Source: an uncultured Acidiphilium sp. (lineage in GTDB: Bacteria; Bacillota; Clostridia; Christensenellales; Borkfalkiaceae). From it: a DNA stretch of 64,000 nt. Below, in pieces: positions 1-10,225 of this stretch. How positions within the stretch are numbered: position 1 is the first letter of the stretch; every line of letters begins with the position of its first letter. The position numbers and the translations under genes are program-made. The notes under the pieces were generated by a model. That model was not told the DNA's origin. It made no database searches and worked only from the letters and a program-made list of their open reading frames with translations. The stretch is taken from assembly GCA_902495325.1 (NCBI GenBank), contig CABUWK010000001.1, positions 1 to 64,000 of the forward strand, written 5' to 3'.

Positions 1-27
1 AATCGGGCGGCAATTTTCCAAAGTATT

Positions 28-3024
28 TTATCTTACAACATTTAATCTATTTGCACCCATACCCTCATCGGTATATCCGACATACCAGTTATCTTCAAAT
101 ACCGATGCGCAATTCTTGTCGTTTATCAAATCCGACAACTTTAAACCTCTATCGGTAATCGCGCTGCCCATATAGGTAGGTGAATAATAGCAAGTACCAA
201 AAGCGTCTGCAGCACAATCGGTAAAAGCATTCGCATGTATTTTACTTACCGAATTAAAATACATATAGGCGTTTATTTTGGACGGAATATAATAGAATGA
301 GCCTCCTGCAACTTCATATCTGATTATATTATTTTTATCGTCAATATCGCCAAGATTTATCTTTACCCTCGATTCAGCGTAATATGCGGCAGCACTGGCT
401 ACAAACTTTACGTCATAAGTAGTTACGCCATTATTCTCGCTCTTTTTGCTGTATTGATATAAACCAACGCCGATACCATCTTCATAACGGATAAAGAAAT
501 CACCTTCTTTCAAATCGGTTTTCGTAAGCATATCCCGCTCTTCTTCACCCTCTACCGGCAAAAACTCTTCAAATGTTTCAATTTTGAAAGCGTATGCACC
601 CACTTCTTTTAAATTTTCGAGCGGCAATGCTATCGTTACAAGAGACGTACCTTCAAACGCGCTAATTCCGACTTTTTCCAATCCGCCAGAAGCAATATTA
701 ACACTGACAAGGCTTCCGCAATTATAAAATGCTTTATCCTCAATAGCTTTTACGGAAGAAGGAATAAATACATAGGCAACATCCGATTGATTAGCAAAAG
801 CATTTGCCGCAATCGCCGTTACTTTAAGCGTTTCTCCGTTTATCATAATTGTAGAAGGGATGCCCACAATTACTACACCGTCTTGAATTTTGCAAGCAGT
901 TGACGCATCATACCCTGTAATGGTAGCGGTACCTTCTCCGCTTTTGACCGCCTTATAACCGCCGTCAATATTGGCATAATCTGTTTCTATGGTTAAATAT
1001 ACATTCGTTGTAAGTTTTGTATCCAAATCATATATCTCGCCAAAGCTTGTTATATCTCCTAACGTAAGCAGTTTATTTTTGTAAGCCTGTGCAAAATTCG
1101 TTTGATTTTCAGTATCTACAGCCCCAAGAATTTCTTCTATTGTTAAAGACTGATTTTTTTCTTTAGTTATTACAGTTTCATATTCCTTTCCTGTAAGAGC
1201 ATTTTTCAATATAATAAATACTTCCGGGTTATCAGTTTCACCGATATAAGCAACCTTGTTTTTATATGCGTTTGAAGTATATGACTCATAATAAGAAGGT
1301 GATAAATTTGCCCAACCAGTAGGATCGCCTATAAAAGCATAATCAAAAGCTTCATCAAGTTTTTCATTATTCAAAAAACTGAGGTAAACAAGAGTTTCCA
1401 TACCGTTAAATATAGAATACCCCATCGGCGCTATATATGTCTTTACGTTGACATTACTTTCATATTGTTTATCCCACAAAGGCGGCAACGAAGAATAGGT
1501 TGTATATTCGGGATAGTCAGAATGATTTACATTATAACCGACATAATCCAAAGTCGTAGGCAAAGTGAGATATTCAAGTTCACGATTAAAAAAGGTACCT
1601 ACCTGAATACCAACAACCCCCTCTGGAACAATAAGGGCACCGTTTTTATCGTTAAAATCAGCAATCAACAATAAATCACCCTTATGCCCTTCTGCGTCAT
1701 CTATCTTATAAATTCTGTTATCTTCCTTATAAAAATCTCCCTGCTTTGCCGTTTCCTTTGTATTGGAAAATTTTAGATTATATGGTACCATAGAAAGATT
1801 TTTTACGCTGTCCGGAATAGCAATTTCGAACGGATACTCCTCTCCTTTATTATGTTGGTAGTAGCCGTTATGACTTGCCGTTGTATTTGCCCAAAAAGAA
1901 CCTATAATGACCTCAACGCCATTCGGAATTGTTATTTTTTGCAAAGCATTGAGATTATTAAATGAATTATAGATAACTTTCAAAGTAGATGGCAACTCGA
2001 TTTCTTGTACGGTAGACGCACTGGAAGATATAAAATTCTGAATAATTTTGATACCCTCTCCGACAATAACCTTTTCCAAAACAGAACTGCTCAACATATC
2101 TGTTTCAAAACGAACTTCATCTACTGTATAAGTTTCGACACTTCCGTCTCCATTTTGGTCAAAAGTGATTTCCGACAAGATAGACATAACGGGAACATTC
2201 TTTTGCGTCGCATTGGTTTCCGTGTCGTCATACTTCTCATTACTATACATTGTCAAGCTCAAATTTCCTGTCGTTTCATTTACTTCATAAGTAAAGAAAG
2301 GCGAACGCCATTTAACGGTAATGGTCGTATTTTCCGTAATAGGCTCGGAGAAATCGAACTCATTGCCATCCTCGTCCCAGTAGGAAATGTCGTATTTAGA
2401 CATATAAGACTGCTGTATTTCCGATGTTTCCACGCCCGAAGTCGCGGGATCTGCAAATACGGTGTTCGGCGTTACCGTAGTGGTATATACATCCTGATAC
2501 CCGTCGTTGAACGTAATGCGCGCCACCGAACGCGCGTAAAGCGTATTCACGGTATCCTTGCCGTTCCATTTGCTCGCTTCCGCATAGTTTGCATTGGTGT
2601 ACCAGCCGTCAAATTCGAGATTTTCGCCCGGCTCATATGTGCCGTTCACAACGTCGATGAGATTCTGCGTGCCTTCGTCTTTGCCGTTTATGTAAATATC
2701 TACTTCGACGGGAATGAACCGCGCGTAAACCGTCGCGCTTTCCTTTACGTCTTTGCCCGTAAACGGATCGCCGCTGAAATCTTTGTCAGAATACCAATTC
2801 GTAAAGGTATAATACTCTTTGGTCGGATTCGCGGGCATTTCCACGCTGCCGTCAGTAACGGCTTTTTCATCGTACTTGCCCCAACTTCCGTCGTCGGACT
2901 GCACCATAAAGGTGACTTTGAGATCGCCGTTATCCCCGCTGCAAGCGGAAAGGATAGCGATGCCTGCAAAAAGCATTGCCACACACGTAAGCACGATGAG
3001 CAATTTCTTTTTTACTGCTGTCAT
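28..3024 (-). CDS. BspA/InlB-repeat surface lipoprotein
   Basis: Predicted lipoprotein of 998 residues. A charged N-terminus and hydrophobic segment end in the lipobox LSAC, with the lipidated Cys at residue 28. Residues about 35-170 carry Listeria-Bacteroides (InlB B / Flg_new) type repeats, recognisable by motifs such as FTNWYSDKDF and FDGWYTNANY. The rest is mostly BspA-like leucine-rich repeats (LRR_5), with lines such as LEKVIVGEGIKII and VAYVFIPSSVKAIEDKAFYNC. Such proteins are displayed on the surface and usually bind host or matrix ligands. The start has a good AAGGAG site. It is the last gene behind two MacB-like ABC proteins, with a 78-bp gap that holds an imperfect GC hairpin, so it may be separately adjusted. 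Function beyond surface display is unknown. Confidence 0.85.
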   Translation of the reverse strand: MTAVKKKLLIVLTCVAMLFAGIAILSACSGDNGDLKVTFMVQSDDGSWGKYDEKAVTDGSVEMPANPTKEYYTFTNWYSDKDFSGDPFTGKDVKESATVYARFIPVEVDIYINGKDEGTQNLIDVVNGTYEPGENLEFDGWYTNANYAEASKWNGKDTVNTLYARSVARITFNDGYQDVYTTTVTPNTVFADPATSGVETSEIQQSYMSKYDISYWDEDGNEFDFSEPITENTTITVKWRSPFFTYEVNETTGNLSLTMYSNEKYDDTETNATQKNVPVMSILSEITFDQNGDGSVETYTVDEVRFETDMLSSSVLEKVIVGEGIKIIQNFISSSASTVQEIELPSTLKVIYNSFNNLNALQKITIPNGVEVIIGSFWANTTASHNGYYQHNKGEEYPFEIAIPDSVKNLSMVPYNLKFSNTKETAKQGDFYKEDNRIYKIDDAEGHKGDLLLIADFNDKNGALIVPEGVVGIQVGTFFNRELEYLTLPTTLDYVGYNVNHSDYPEYTTYSSLPPLWDKQYESNVNVKTYIAPMGYSIFNGMETLVYLSFLNNEKLDEAFDYAFIGDPTGWANLSPSYYESYTSNAYKNKVAYIGETDNPEVFIILKNALTGKEYETVITKEKNQSLTIEEILGAVDTENQTNFAQAYKNKLLTLGDITSFGEIYDLDTKLTTNVYLTIETDYANIDGGYKAVKSGEGTATITGYDASTACKIQDGVVIVGIPSTIMINGETLKVTAIAANAFANQSDVAYVFIPSSVKAIEDKAFYNCGSLVSVNIASGGLEKVGISAFEGTSLVTIALPLENLKEVGAYAFKIETFEEFLPVEGEEERDMLTKTDLKEGDFFIRYEDGIGVGLYQYSKKSENNGVTTYDVKFVASAAAYYAESRVKINLGDIDDKNNIIRYEVAGGSFYYIPSKINAYMYFNSVSKIHANAFTDCAADAFGTCYYSPTYMGSAITDRGLKLSDLINDKNCASVFEDNWYVGYTDEGMGANRLNVVR

Positions 3025-3102
3025 TGTTCTTTTTACTCCTTATAAATAAAATTTTTATTTGCGAACCGCCGCTCCCTTTTCGGGTTGCGGTTGATTCCTT
3101 AA

Positions 3103-5610
3103 TTAAATATCGTATCTCGACAGTATCTGCGAAGGCGTTTTATACAACACGAACAGATAAGGTATAAGCGAGATACCTACCATAATCAGCGCACTCGCCG
3201 CAAACGTTGCCGCAGCTACTCCTATGAACGCCCCGAACGCTATATTGCCCGTAAAGTACCTTACGCTCATCAAAGCGACAACTACGATGAACGCCGCAAG
3301 ATACCCTATCAGGTTATTCACACAGGCGCTCACTGTTTCCTTGAACAGCAGATTGCTCCTGTTCACGCCTATCGCGCGGTATATCCCGTACTCTTTGCTG
3401 TTTCTCACGCTGCCCGACTTTTCTATGAAGAAATAGATCAGGTACATCAGTACGGCGACGACGAGGAACATCATAAGATTGGATATTGCCGCCTGTATAA
3501 TTTCGTCGTTTTCTTTATCGTACAGCGACTGTATATCAACAGCCGTTACGCCGCGGTCGGACAGCCTTTGGTTGAGGCTTGCAAGCTGCTCTCCGCCCGT
3601 TGTGTTTATCTCAAAATAATATCCCGAATCGCTTCCGAGTGCGTCGAGGTTCGGGGAAATATACGCGAAAATATTATTGAGCGTTTCTTCCGTCACGTAA
3701 ATGCGGATATCCGTCGTCATAACGTCGCGCGTGAGTTGGAACTGCCGCACATACATAGGATAGCTGTCCGTTACGTATATAAGTTCGGGCGTGTTCAGCA
3801 GCGTTTTATTCGCCACCTCTATGCTGTAATCCGCCTGCGTCGTGTCCGACATCATCATATAAACGGAATTTCGGTTTATTTCCACCACCGACTGATTGTT
3901 TGCAAGGTCTAACGTATTTCCTTCGTACAAACAAATTTCCGCGGTAAAACTGTTGACGGTGGAAAGCGTTTCCGCATCTATAAACTCCGGCTTAAAAAAC
4001 AGATTGCTGCTGTCCGTAAAAGATATTTCTTCATACATGCCGAGAAAATTCACATAGTCCGCCCTGTTCATATAGACGTAAGGTTCGTTTCCTGCCACGA
4101 TACCGCTGATGCGATAATCTTTCTCGAACAGCATAAGCGTGAGCGAATTGTCGCTTTGCAATTCTTTCAGGCGCAGTTCGTTTTTGAGCGTTTCCGCGAG
4201 AGCGCGCGTTATTAGCGCTTCTTTCGCCTGCGGCATTTCTCCGAACTCTAAACCTATGCTTTCTTCCGTTTCGTCCATAGCGAGAGATTTCGGCGCGTAC
4301 TGCGCGCTTATACCCGAAAGAGATTGCAGATTGTTATAAGCGAAATTCCCTTCGGCATAGTTCATCTCGAAGAAGTCTATGTTTTCGTATAAATCTTCGT
4401 TCAGCCTGCGGATCTCAGAATAGGAACTCATGCTTGCGTAAACGCTGTTTTCGCCGAGCGGTTTATTCTGTACGACCGTGTTCATCGCCTCGAACGCAAA
4501 GAACGAAAAGAAACACATCGCCACCGCCATCACAACAATGAATATCTGCTTGAAGATATTCGCGGTTGAATATACCTTTTCTTCCCCGTCCGAACGGAAT
4601 AAACGGAATATGCTCTTGAAAGAGAACAGTCTGCCGTTATGTTTCGCATCGCTCTTTGCAAAGGAAACCGCCGCAGCCCCCGTCCTCCGTTCTTCCCTTT
4701 CGTCTGTTTCCGTTCCGCGAAACACAAGACGTCTTTCGCTCGTATTGTCTAAAACGGTTACGTTTTTACCCGCTTTGATATACAGTTCTCCCTTTTCGTT
4801 GACTATCTGTATCTTGTCCTTTTCGGTGATCGGATCGCCGTAAAGCTCTATATCGAGGCTCTCCGCCTTGTATCCGCGGGCGTCGCCTTCGTTTACATAG
4901 ATATTGTTCGCTTCAGTTTCGTAATCGATCACCTCGCCGAGCGACGCATCCTCCGCGAGCTGTCCGTCTACGATTTGGATATAACTGTCTGCGTAGTTCT
5001 TGATGAGCGTTATTTCGTGCGTTACGAGTACGACGAGCCGCGTTCTGGAAATCTCTTTGAGTATATCCATGACCTTGACGGTGTTCTGCGCATCGAGGTT
5101 GCCCGTAGGTTCGTCTGCAAGGATTATATCCGCGCCCTTTATAAGCGCGCGGGCTATCGCCACCCTCTGTTTCTGTCCGCCCGAAAGCGCATCTCCCTGC
5201 TTGTTCTTGTAACGCTCCATATCCACGATTTTCAGGACTTCTTCGCTTCGGCGCTTTATCTCCGCTTCGTCCTTGAAACCGGCAATGAGCATCGCGTTGC
5301 GCATAATTTCGGATATGGTATAACCTCTTTCAAGGTAATAGTTCTGGAAGATAAACCCTATCTTCGCGTTGCGTATCTTATCTACCTTGCCCGCGACGTT
5401 CTCCCCGTCTATGATTATCTTTCCGCCGTCCTGTTTTTCAAGTCCGCCGAGGATATTCAAAAGAGTTGTTTTTCCCGAACCGCTCTTACCGAAAATAGCC
5501 ACGAGTCCCTTGTCGGGAAGGTCGAAGGAAACGCCTTTCAATACCTGATTGCGGTTTCTCGAACGGGGATTGAACGTCTTTTTTATGTTCTCTATCTTTA
5601 TCTTGACCAT
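3103..5610 (-). CDS. MacB-like ABC transporter ATPase-permease fusion (FtsX type)
   Basis: An 835-residue fusion of an N-terminal ABC ATPase and a C-terminal FtsX/MacB-type permease. Walker [10 protein letters not shown] lies at residues 41-49, the signature is LSGGQKQR and Walker B is followed by ADEPTGNLD. After a long charged linker there is one membrane segment near residue 365, a roughly 300-residue extracytoplasmic domain, and three C-terminal membrane segments, which is the mechanotransmission topology. Its start lies 2 bp beyond the stop of the preceding homologous gene, with GGAGGGG as ribosome-binding site, so the two are coupled and probably form a heterodimer. Family members move lipoproteins, peptides or drugs across the envelope rather than importing solutes. 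The substrate here cannot be read from the sequence. Confidence 0.88.
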   Translation of the reverse strand: MVKIKIENIKKTFNPRSRNRNQVLKGVSFDLPDKGLVAIFGKSGSGKTTLLNILGGLEKQDGGKIIIDGENVAGKVDKIRNAKIGFIFQNYYLERGYTISEIMRNAMLIAGFKDEAEIKRRSEEVLKIVDMERYKNKQGDALSGGQKQRVAIARALIKGADIILADEPTGNLDAQNTVKVMDILKEISRTRLVVLVTHEITLIKNYADSYIQIVDGQLAEDASLGEVIDYETEANNIYVNEGDARGYKAESLDIELYGDPITEKDKIQIVNEKGELYIKAGKNVTVLDNTSERRLVFRGTETDEREERRTGAAAVSFAKSDAKHNGRLFSFKSIFRLFRSDGEEKVYSTANIFKQIFIVVMAVAMCFFSFFAFEAMNTVVQNKPLGENSVYASMSSYSEIRRLNEDLYENIDFFEMNYAEGNFAYNNLQSLSGISAQYAPKSLAMDETEESIGLEFGEMPQAKEALITRALAETLKNELRLKELQSDNSLTLMLFEKDYRISGIVAGNEPYVYMNRADYVNFLGMYEEISFTDSSNLFFKPEFIDAETLSTVNSFTAEICLYEGNTLDLANNQSVVEINRNSVYMMMSDTTQADYSIEVANKTLLNTPELIYVTDSYPMYVRQFQLTRDVMTTDIRIYVTEETLNNIFAYISPNLDALGSDSGYYFEINTTGGEQLASLNQRLSDRGVTAVDIQSLYDKENDEIIQAAISNLMMFLVVAVLMYLIYFFIEKSGSVRNSKEYGIYRAIGVNRSNLLFKETVSACVNNLIGYLAAFIVVVALMSVRYFTGNIAFGAFIGVAAATFAASALIMVGISLIPYLFVLYKTPSQILSRYDI

Positions 5611-5612
5611 AC

Positions 5613-7700
5613 TTATTTCGATCCCCTCCTCAGGCTCTTGCGGATAGACTGTCCGTTTATGCTCTTATTGAAACCGAACGCCACAAACTCCACGATAAGA
5701 AGCATCATGATTTCTATGAAAAGATAATTGCCTATCGAAATAAACGCCAAAGTGCTGCCCGGAATAAGCGTGGCGATAAGGCTCACGATCGGCAGAAGCA
5801 CGAGCGTCGGCAGGAAGATGAACAGCATCTGTACGTACAGGCTGCGCGAACTTATCTTCCGCGATATGCCGAGCGTCCGATACACCGCGAAGTCCGCCTG
5901 GTATATTTTCACGCTCCGCATAAAGATAACGCTTATGAGCATTGCGAAGATAAGGCACGCCGCAATCAGCGCGATGTACCACAGAATATTCGCCGTAAAT
6001 ATATCCATAGCGTCCTGCACATACACATTTGCAGTGGAGAGCATACCCATATATCCCGCAGGCAACATTGCGATCGCTTTTTCCGCAGCCGCGTCGTCCG
6101 CATAATACAGCGCGCTCTGCACCGAAGAAGAATCCTGCGCGAACATCGCGGCGTAATCTTCTTCGTTCATCTGCACGATAAGCCCTGGAACGTCCTCATT
6201 CTTTGCGTCCGAACTCATTACGGTATAGGCTTTGTCCGCTTTCGCGTCGAATATGACCGTCTTTCCGTCCGCCGCATAGTAATTTGAATTTACAAGATTG
6301 ACCTGCCCCGAAAGCAACGTTTCGTTTATTTCAAACGTATAAACGACGGTTTCGTTCGTTCCGAGTTTCATAGTGGAATACAGCGCCTGCATCTTTTCGC
6401 CGTATTCGTTCAGGTCGTCGTAACCGAGATAGAGATATACTCCGTCCGCATTCAGCGTCTTATCGACGGATATATCGTAAAGCCCTATCCCCGCGTTCAG
6501 AAATGCCGATTTCACCGCTTCCGCGTCGCCCGACAGTGAGTTCGGCATTACAAGCGCGGCTTCGCCCGCTTCGAGGTTATGTTCATACGGGGAATACAGA
6601 CAGGTCACTTCATACGATTGCAACATACTTCCCGATTTCGGTATATCTACGGTAAATTCTGAAAGCTCTCTGTCCAGAAGGAAAAATCCCGCTTTCGTTC
6701 CGCCCGCAACCTCGTCGAGCTGCGCCTGCGTTATATCGTTGCTCTTATTCGAAAGTATCACCTTGCCCGTAACGCCCGTATCGTCCAGCGTCGCTGTCGT
6801 GGGCTGTATCAGACTCTGCCCGAAAAAGGCAATCACCAAAAACAGCGTTATGGCGCAGATAAAAAGCGCAAACGTCATCATCGCCGTGAATTTCGGGCGG
6901 CTTTTATAATTCAGCACGCCGATATGCAGCGTGTTTCTGATGTTCTGCCGCTTTGTACTATGTATTTCTTCTATATGCGCTTCCGCGCTCACGGGCACAG
7001 GTTTCTCAATTACTCTGTCCTCGGATATTTTTCCGTCGTACACGCGGATCCGCCGCGTCGCGTACTGTCTGAAAAATTCGGGGTTGTGCGTGACGACGAT
7101 AACGAGCTTATCTTTACTTACCTCTTTTAAGAGAGCCGCAACTTCCTTACTCGCCTTTACGTCGAGGTTGCCCGTCGGTTCGTCCGCAAGGATAATAGGA
7201 CTGTCTTTCGCCAACGCACGGGCTATAACCGTCCTCTGCTTTTCGCCGCCCGAAAGTTTGCTGCCGCGCTGGTTCATCTGCTTGGTAAGCCCCACTCTGC
7301 CGATGAGTTCCTTCGCTATCCTGCGGCGTTCTTTCAGATCTTCCATTCGGAGCAACGCAAGCTCTACGTTTTCAAGTACGGTCAGATTTTCTATAATATT
7401 GAAATCCTGGAATATCATGGCGATATTCCTTTCGCGGTACTTCTCCCAATCGCTCTCTGAATAGTGCGAGGTTTCCATACCGTTGAACCACAGTTCGCCT
7501 TCTTCGTAACTGTCGTTCGCCGCAATTACGTTCAACAGCGTGGATTTACCCGATCCGCTTTCGCCTTCAATGGTCACGAACTCGTTGTAATCGAGTTCGA
7601 GATTCACACCGCGGATACCTATAGTCAGTATATCGTTGCTGTCGTAAATCTTCCCTATGTTCTCTAACCTTAATAACACCGCTTTCTTTTCCTCCGCCAT
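5613..7700 (-). CDS. MacB-like ABC transporter ATPase-permease fusion (partner)
   Basis: A 695-residue partner of the following gene with the same layout: ABC ATPase first (Walker A GESGSGKST at residues 46-54, signature LSGGEKQR, Walker [12 protein letters not shown]), a membrane segment near residue 270, an extracytoplasmic domain, and three C-terminal membrane segments. It is the first gene of a three-gene unit with the second MacB-like protein and the lipoprotein. A GTTC-N8-GAAC palindrome lies 27-42 bp upstream of the start, between this gene and the preceding wHTH regulator, which suggests control together with the iron-theme operons of the window. The pair may export a peptide or act in envelope stress defence. 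No peptide precursor gene is visible nearby. Confidence 0.87.
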   Translation of the reverse strand: MAEEKKAVLLRLENIGKIYDSNDILTIGIRGVNLELDYNEFVTIEGESGSGKSTLLNVIAANDSYEEGELWFNGMETSHYSESDWEKYRERNIAMIFQDFNIIENLTVLENVELALLRMEDLKERRRIAKELIGRVGLTKQMNQRGSKLSGGEKQRTVIARALAKDSPIILADEPTGNLDVKASKEVAALLKEVSKDKLVIVVTHNPEFFRQYATRRIRVYDGKISEDRVIEKPVPVSAEAHIEEIHSTKRQNIRNTLHIGVLNYKSRPKFTAMMTFALFICAITLFLVIAFFGQSLIQPTTATLDDTGVTGKVILSNKSNDITQAQLDEVAGGTKAGFFLLDRELSEFTVDIPKSGSMLQSYEVTCLYSPYEHNLEAGEAALVMPNSLSGDAEAVKSAFLNAGIGLYDISVDKTLNADGVYLYLGYDDLNEYGEKMQALYSTMKLGTNETVVYTFEINETLLSGQVNLVNSNYYAADGKTVIFDAKADKAYTVMSSDAKNEDVPGLIVQMNEEDYAAMFAQDSSSVQSALYYADDAAAEKAIAMLPAGYMGMLSTANVYVQDAMDIFTANILWYIALIAACLIFAMLISVIFMRSVKIYQADFAVYRTLGISRKISSRSLYVQMLFIFLPTLVLLPIVSLIATLIPGSTLAFISIGNYLFIEIMMLLIVEFVAFGFNKSINGQSIRKSLRRGSK

Positions 7701-7726
7701 TTCAAACCACCGCTTGAATGCTTTTT

Positions 7727-7742
7727 GTTCCCTTATGAGAAC
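7727..7742. promoter_or_regulatory. GTTC-N8-GAAC palindromic operator (site 1)
   Basis: Reads GTTCCCTTATGAGAAC. The arms extend to seven perfect bases on each side (TTTGTTC and GAACAAA). It lies just upstream of the MacB-like ABC gene. The same palindrome occurs at 15197, 15239, 16999, 23707 and 31971. Confidence 0.7.
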
Positions 7743-7770
7743 AAACGTGCAAAAAAATATTTCACGTACT

Positions 7771-8124
7771 TTAGCCGTTTATTTTTGCTAATGCCGCCCG
7801 CGTCTTTTCGCTCAACGCACACACGCTTCGTATCGCATCCGTCTTTATATCCTGTTTATCCGCTCCGCTGTTGAGAAGAATTTTTTCCATTTTTTCAACT
7901 GCCTTCATATAATTGTCTAACAGTTGTTCTCCCTCCGCGGTCAAAAATACACTCCTTGAATAGTTCCTGTAAACATATCCGCGTTTTTCCGCTGCGGCGG
8001 AGAGTTTTACCGCATAGGCCGGCGACACATTCATGTGTTCCGCTATTTTTGTCACTTGCGCGCCCCTGCCCGCTTCCTGCAACATCCGCACCGCGATCAG
8101 ATATTCCAAATGCGATGAAAGCAT
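7771..8124 (-). CDS. small winged-helix regulator (DtxR/MarR-like DNA-binding domain)
   Basis: A 117-residue protein whose N-terminal half is a winged helix close to the DNA-binding domain of DtxR-type repressors (VTKIAEHMNVSP, then a wing ending in VFLTAEGEQLL). The second half is a short helical tail. It lacks the Cys-x-x-Glu-His metal-binding motif that the two true DtxR proteins of this window keep, so it probably does not sense iron in the IdeR manner. The start follows a G-rich ribosome-binding site 14 bp after the ECF ATPase stop, so it is the last gene of the ECF operon and lies just before the operator of the next unit. A Rrf2-like or MarR-like assignment is possible. Confidence 0.65.
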   Translation of the reverse strand: MLSSHLEYLIAVRMLQEAGRGAQVTKIAEHMNVSPAYAVKLSAAAEKRGYVYRNYSRSVFLTAEGEQLLDNYMKAVEKMEKILLNSGADKQDIKTDAIRSVCALSEKTRAALAKING

Positions 8125-8138
8125 TTCATTCCCCCCCC

Positions 8139-9554
8139 TTATCCTGAAAAGTAATCTCTTACGAGTTCCTTGCCGCCTTTTTTAGCAACGACGCCGTTTT
8201 CTATGAGATACGCCCTGTCGCACAGCGCTTCGGCGCACCGCACGTCGTGCGTGATCGTGATCATCGTATTTCCCGTCTCTTTGTGGAGTTTGTTGAGTAT
8301 CTCCACCATTGCGCAAAGCCCCTCGTAGTCCTGCCCCACCGTCGGTTCATCCAAAAGCAATACTTCCGGTTCGCACGCGACCACCGCCGCTATCGATACC
8401 CTGCGCTTTTGCCCTTCGCTCAATGACTGCGGATGCCTCTGCCATAGATGTTTTATATTGAAAAGCTCCGCTATTCTTTCCGCGTATTCGGGCGATTTCG
8501 CGCCGAAGTTTATTTCCTTTTCCACCGTCGGCATAAAGAGCTGGTAATCGGGGTTCTGATACACCACTCCTACCTTTTTATACCACGTCTTGCTTCCTTT
8601 CGGCTTTTGCTTGAACTTCGGATTTATATACTGTGTAATCGTTCCTCCCGCAGGTTTATACAGACGGGCGATAAGGCGCATGAGCGTCGTCTTTCCGCAG
8701 CCGTTTTCGCCGAGAAAAACCGTTCTTCCGCCTTTCGGTATCTCGCAGGTGATGCCTTTTAGTATCTCCCTTTCCTTTTTTACGGAGAAAGCTACACCGT
8801 ACAAATTGAACATGACGTCCGTTCCCGTATACTCCGGGCATCCGTCCTCTATCTTCGCTGTCTGCTCCTCAAGGTATTCTTTTTTGTTTTCAATTTCTTT
8901 AACTTTACCTCTGCCGACATGGTACACTTTGTCCACATACGGCAGCACCATATCGAGCCGATGTTCTATAACGACAATACAATACCCTGCTTTTGCAAGC
9001 GAGCGGAGCGTTCCCATCAGCATCGCCGCACCGTCTTTATCGAGATTGGCAAGCGGTTCGTCGAGTATGATAATCTTCTGTCCCATAGCGAGAGTGGAAG
9101 CCGTTATCAGCCGCTGTTTCTGTCCGCCCGATAATTTCCTGCATTGCCATTGCGGTTTGAGTTTCATTAGGTTGCAAACAATATCTATCTGCTTTTGTAT
9201 CTTTTCGGGCGGAAAAGCAAGATTTTCACAGCCGAAAGCGATTTCATCCTCTACGATTTTCTGAATGATTTGTTCGTCCGCGTTCTGCAATACCACACCG
9301 ACTTTACGGCAGATATATCCGAGTCTTTTCCCCTTTATGTTTTCGCCGTCCACGAACACTTCACCGGTGAGTTCTCCGTAGTTGACGTTGGGAATGATGC
9401 CGCTTATGATATACATGAGCGTGGACTTTCCTTCTCCCGAATGCCCTGACACAAGCGATACATCCCCGTAATTTATGGAAAAATTCGCATCTTCAAGTAT
9501 TTTTATTTTTCCGTCGTAGGAAAATGTTACATTTTTAAGTTCTACTGCGCTCAT
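8139..9554 (-). CDS. ECF transporter ATPase, fused A-A' (two ABC domains)
   Basis: A 471-residue protein with two complete ABC ATPase domains in tandem, the fused form of EcfA and EcfA'. Domain 1 has Walker A GHSGEGKST, signature LSGGQKQR and Walker B IILDEPLANLD. Domain 2, from about residue 245, has GENGCGKTT, signature LSEGQKRR and LLLDEPTVGQD. It powers uptake by the energy-coupling-factor transporter whose T and S subunits are encoded directly upstream. It overlaps the T gene by four bases (ATGA), so translation is coupled. Because the ATPases are dedicated rather than shared, this is a group I ECF system with one substrate. Confidence 0.9.
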   Translation of the reverse strand: MSAVELKNVTFSYDGKIKILEDANFSINYGDVSLVSGHSGEGKSTLMYIISGIIPNVNYGELTGEVFVDGENIKGKRLGYICRKVGVVLQNADEQIIQKIVEDEIAFGCENLAFPPEKIQKQIDIVCNLMKLKPQWQCRKLSGGQKQRLITASTLAMGQKIIILDEPLANLDKDGAAMLMGTLRSLAKAGYCIVVIEHRLDMVLPYVDKVYHVGRGKVKEIENKKEYLEEQTAKIEDGCPEYTGTDVMFNLYGVAFSVKKEREILKGITCEIPKGGRTVFLGENGCGKTTLMRLIARLYKPAGGTITQYINPKFKQKPKGSKTWYKKVGVVYQNPDYQLFMPTVEKEINFGAKSPEYAERIAELFNIKHLWQRHPQSLSEGQKRRVSIAAVVACEPEVLLLDEPTVGQDYEGLCAMVEILNKLHKETGNTMITITHDVRCAEALCDRAYLIENGVVAKKGGKELVRDYFSG

Positions 9555-10225
9555 AACACCACCGCCAAAACTGCTCCGCCGATAAGCCCAAGTACGAATA
9601 TCACATCGGACAGTGCGATCCGTTCTTTTTTATAAATCGTGTACGGTACTTTACCGAGCGCAAAGCCGCGCGTTTCCACCGAAAGCGCGAGCGTGTCCGA
9701 GATATTCACGAGCCGCATCACAAGCGGTACGAGAAAAGCGCGGTATAATATTTTCGGATTGAATATGCTGCCCGCTCCCCGCGTTTTCATTGCTTCGCGC
9801 ACGCGATGTTCTTCTTCTGTAAGCATGGGAACAAACGAACGTGCAATCAACATTCCCAGCGTTACCGAACGCGGCGTATGCATCTGTGAGAGGTTGCGTG
9901 TCATTCTTACGGGTTCCGTTCCCATACCCGGAACTATGGCAAGAAAAATTGCGCCCAAACGGTTTGCAAGCCCCATCGCCATTGTTAAGTCTTTCGTAAC
10001 GCCGTAGGAAATCCCGAAAAACAGTCCGCCCACGATAATAAATGCCGGAAGGATATGTAAGCAGGATTTTATGCACCCGAATATGACGAGCCAAACCAAT
10101 ACGCCCAACAAAAAGTATGTGCATGCTATCGTTTTTGCCATAACGAGTCCGAATACAATGATGAATATGCCCGCCAAAAGCGCGATCACGGGATATATTT
10201 TTTTGCTGTATCGGAAAAAACTCAT
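9551..10225 (-). CDS. ECF transporter transmembrane T component
   Basis: EcfT-type membrane protein of 224 residues. It shows five or so hydrophobic segments and the two coupling-helix signatures typical of EcfT: EEEHRVREAMKTRG in the middle and LALSVETRGF near the C-terminus, both ending in the conserved TRG triplet that docks the ATPases. The open frame continues upstream to 10333, but that part overlaps the S gene out of frame. The ATG at 10225 makes an ATGA overlap with the S gene stop and gives a sensible start (MSFFRYSKK), so I place the start there. Acts in the membrane with the S subunit and the fused ATPase. Confidence 0.88.
   Translation of the reverse strand: MSFFRYSKKIYPVIALLAGIFIIVFGLVMAKTIACTYFLLGVLVWLVIFGCIKSCLHILPAFIIVGGLFFGISYGVTKDLTMAMGLANRLGAIFLAIVPGMGTEPVRMTRNLSQMHTPRSVTLGMLIARSFVPMLTEEEHRVREAMKTRGAGSIFNPKILYRAFLVPLVMRLVNISDTLALSVETRGFALGKVPYTIYKKERIALSDVIFVLGLIGGAVLAVVL

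Noticed and set aside
2005..3045. A 346-codon plus-strand frame opposite the lipoprotein gene
   Set aside because: Antisense shadow; no domain and no start signals, while the opposite strand has a lipobox and known repeats.
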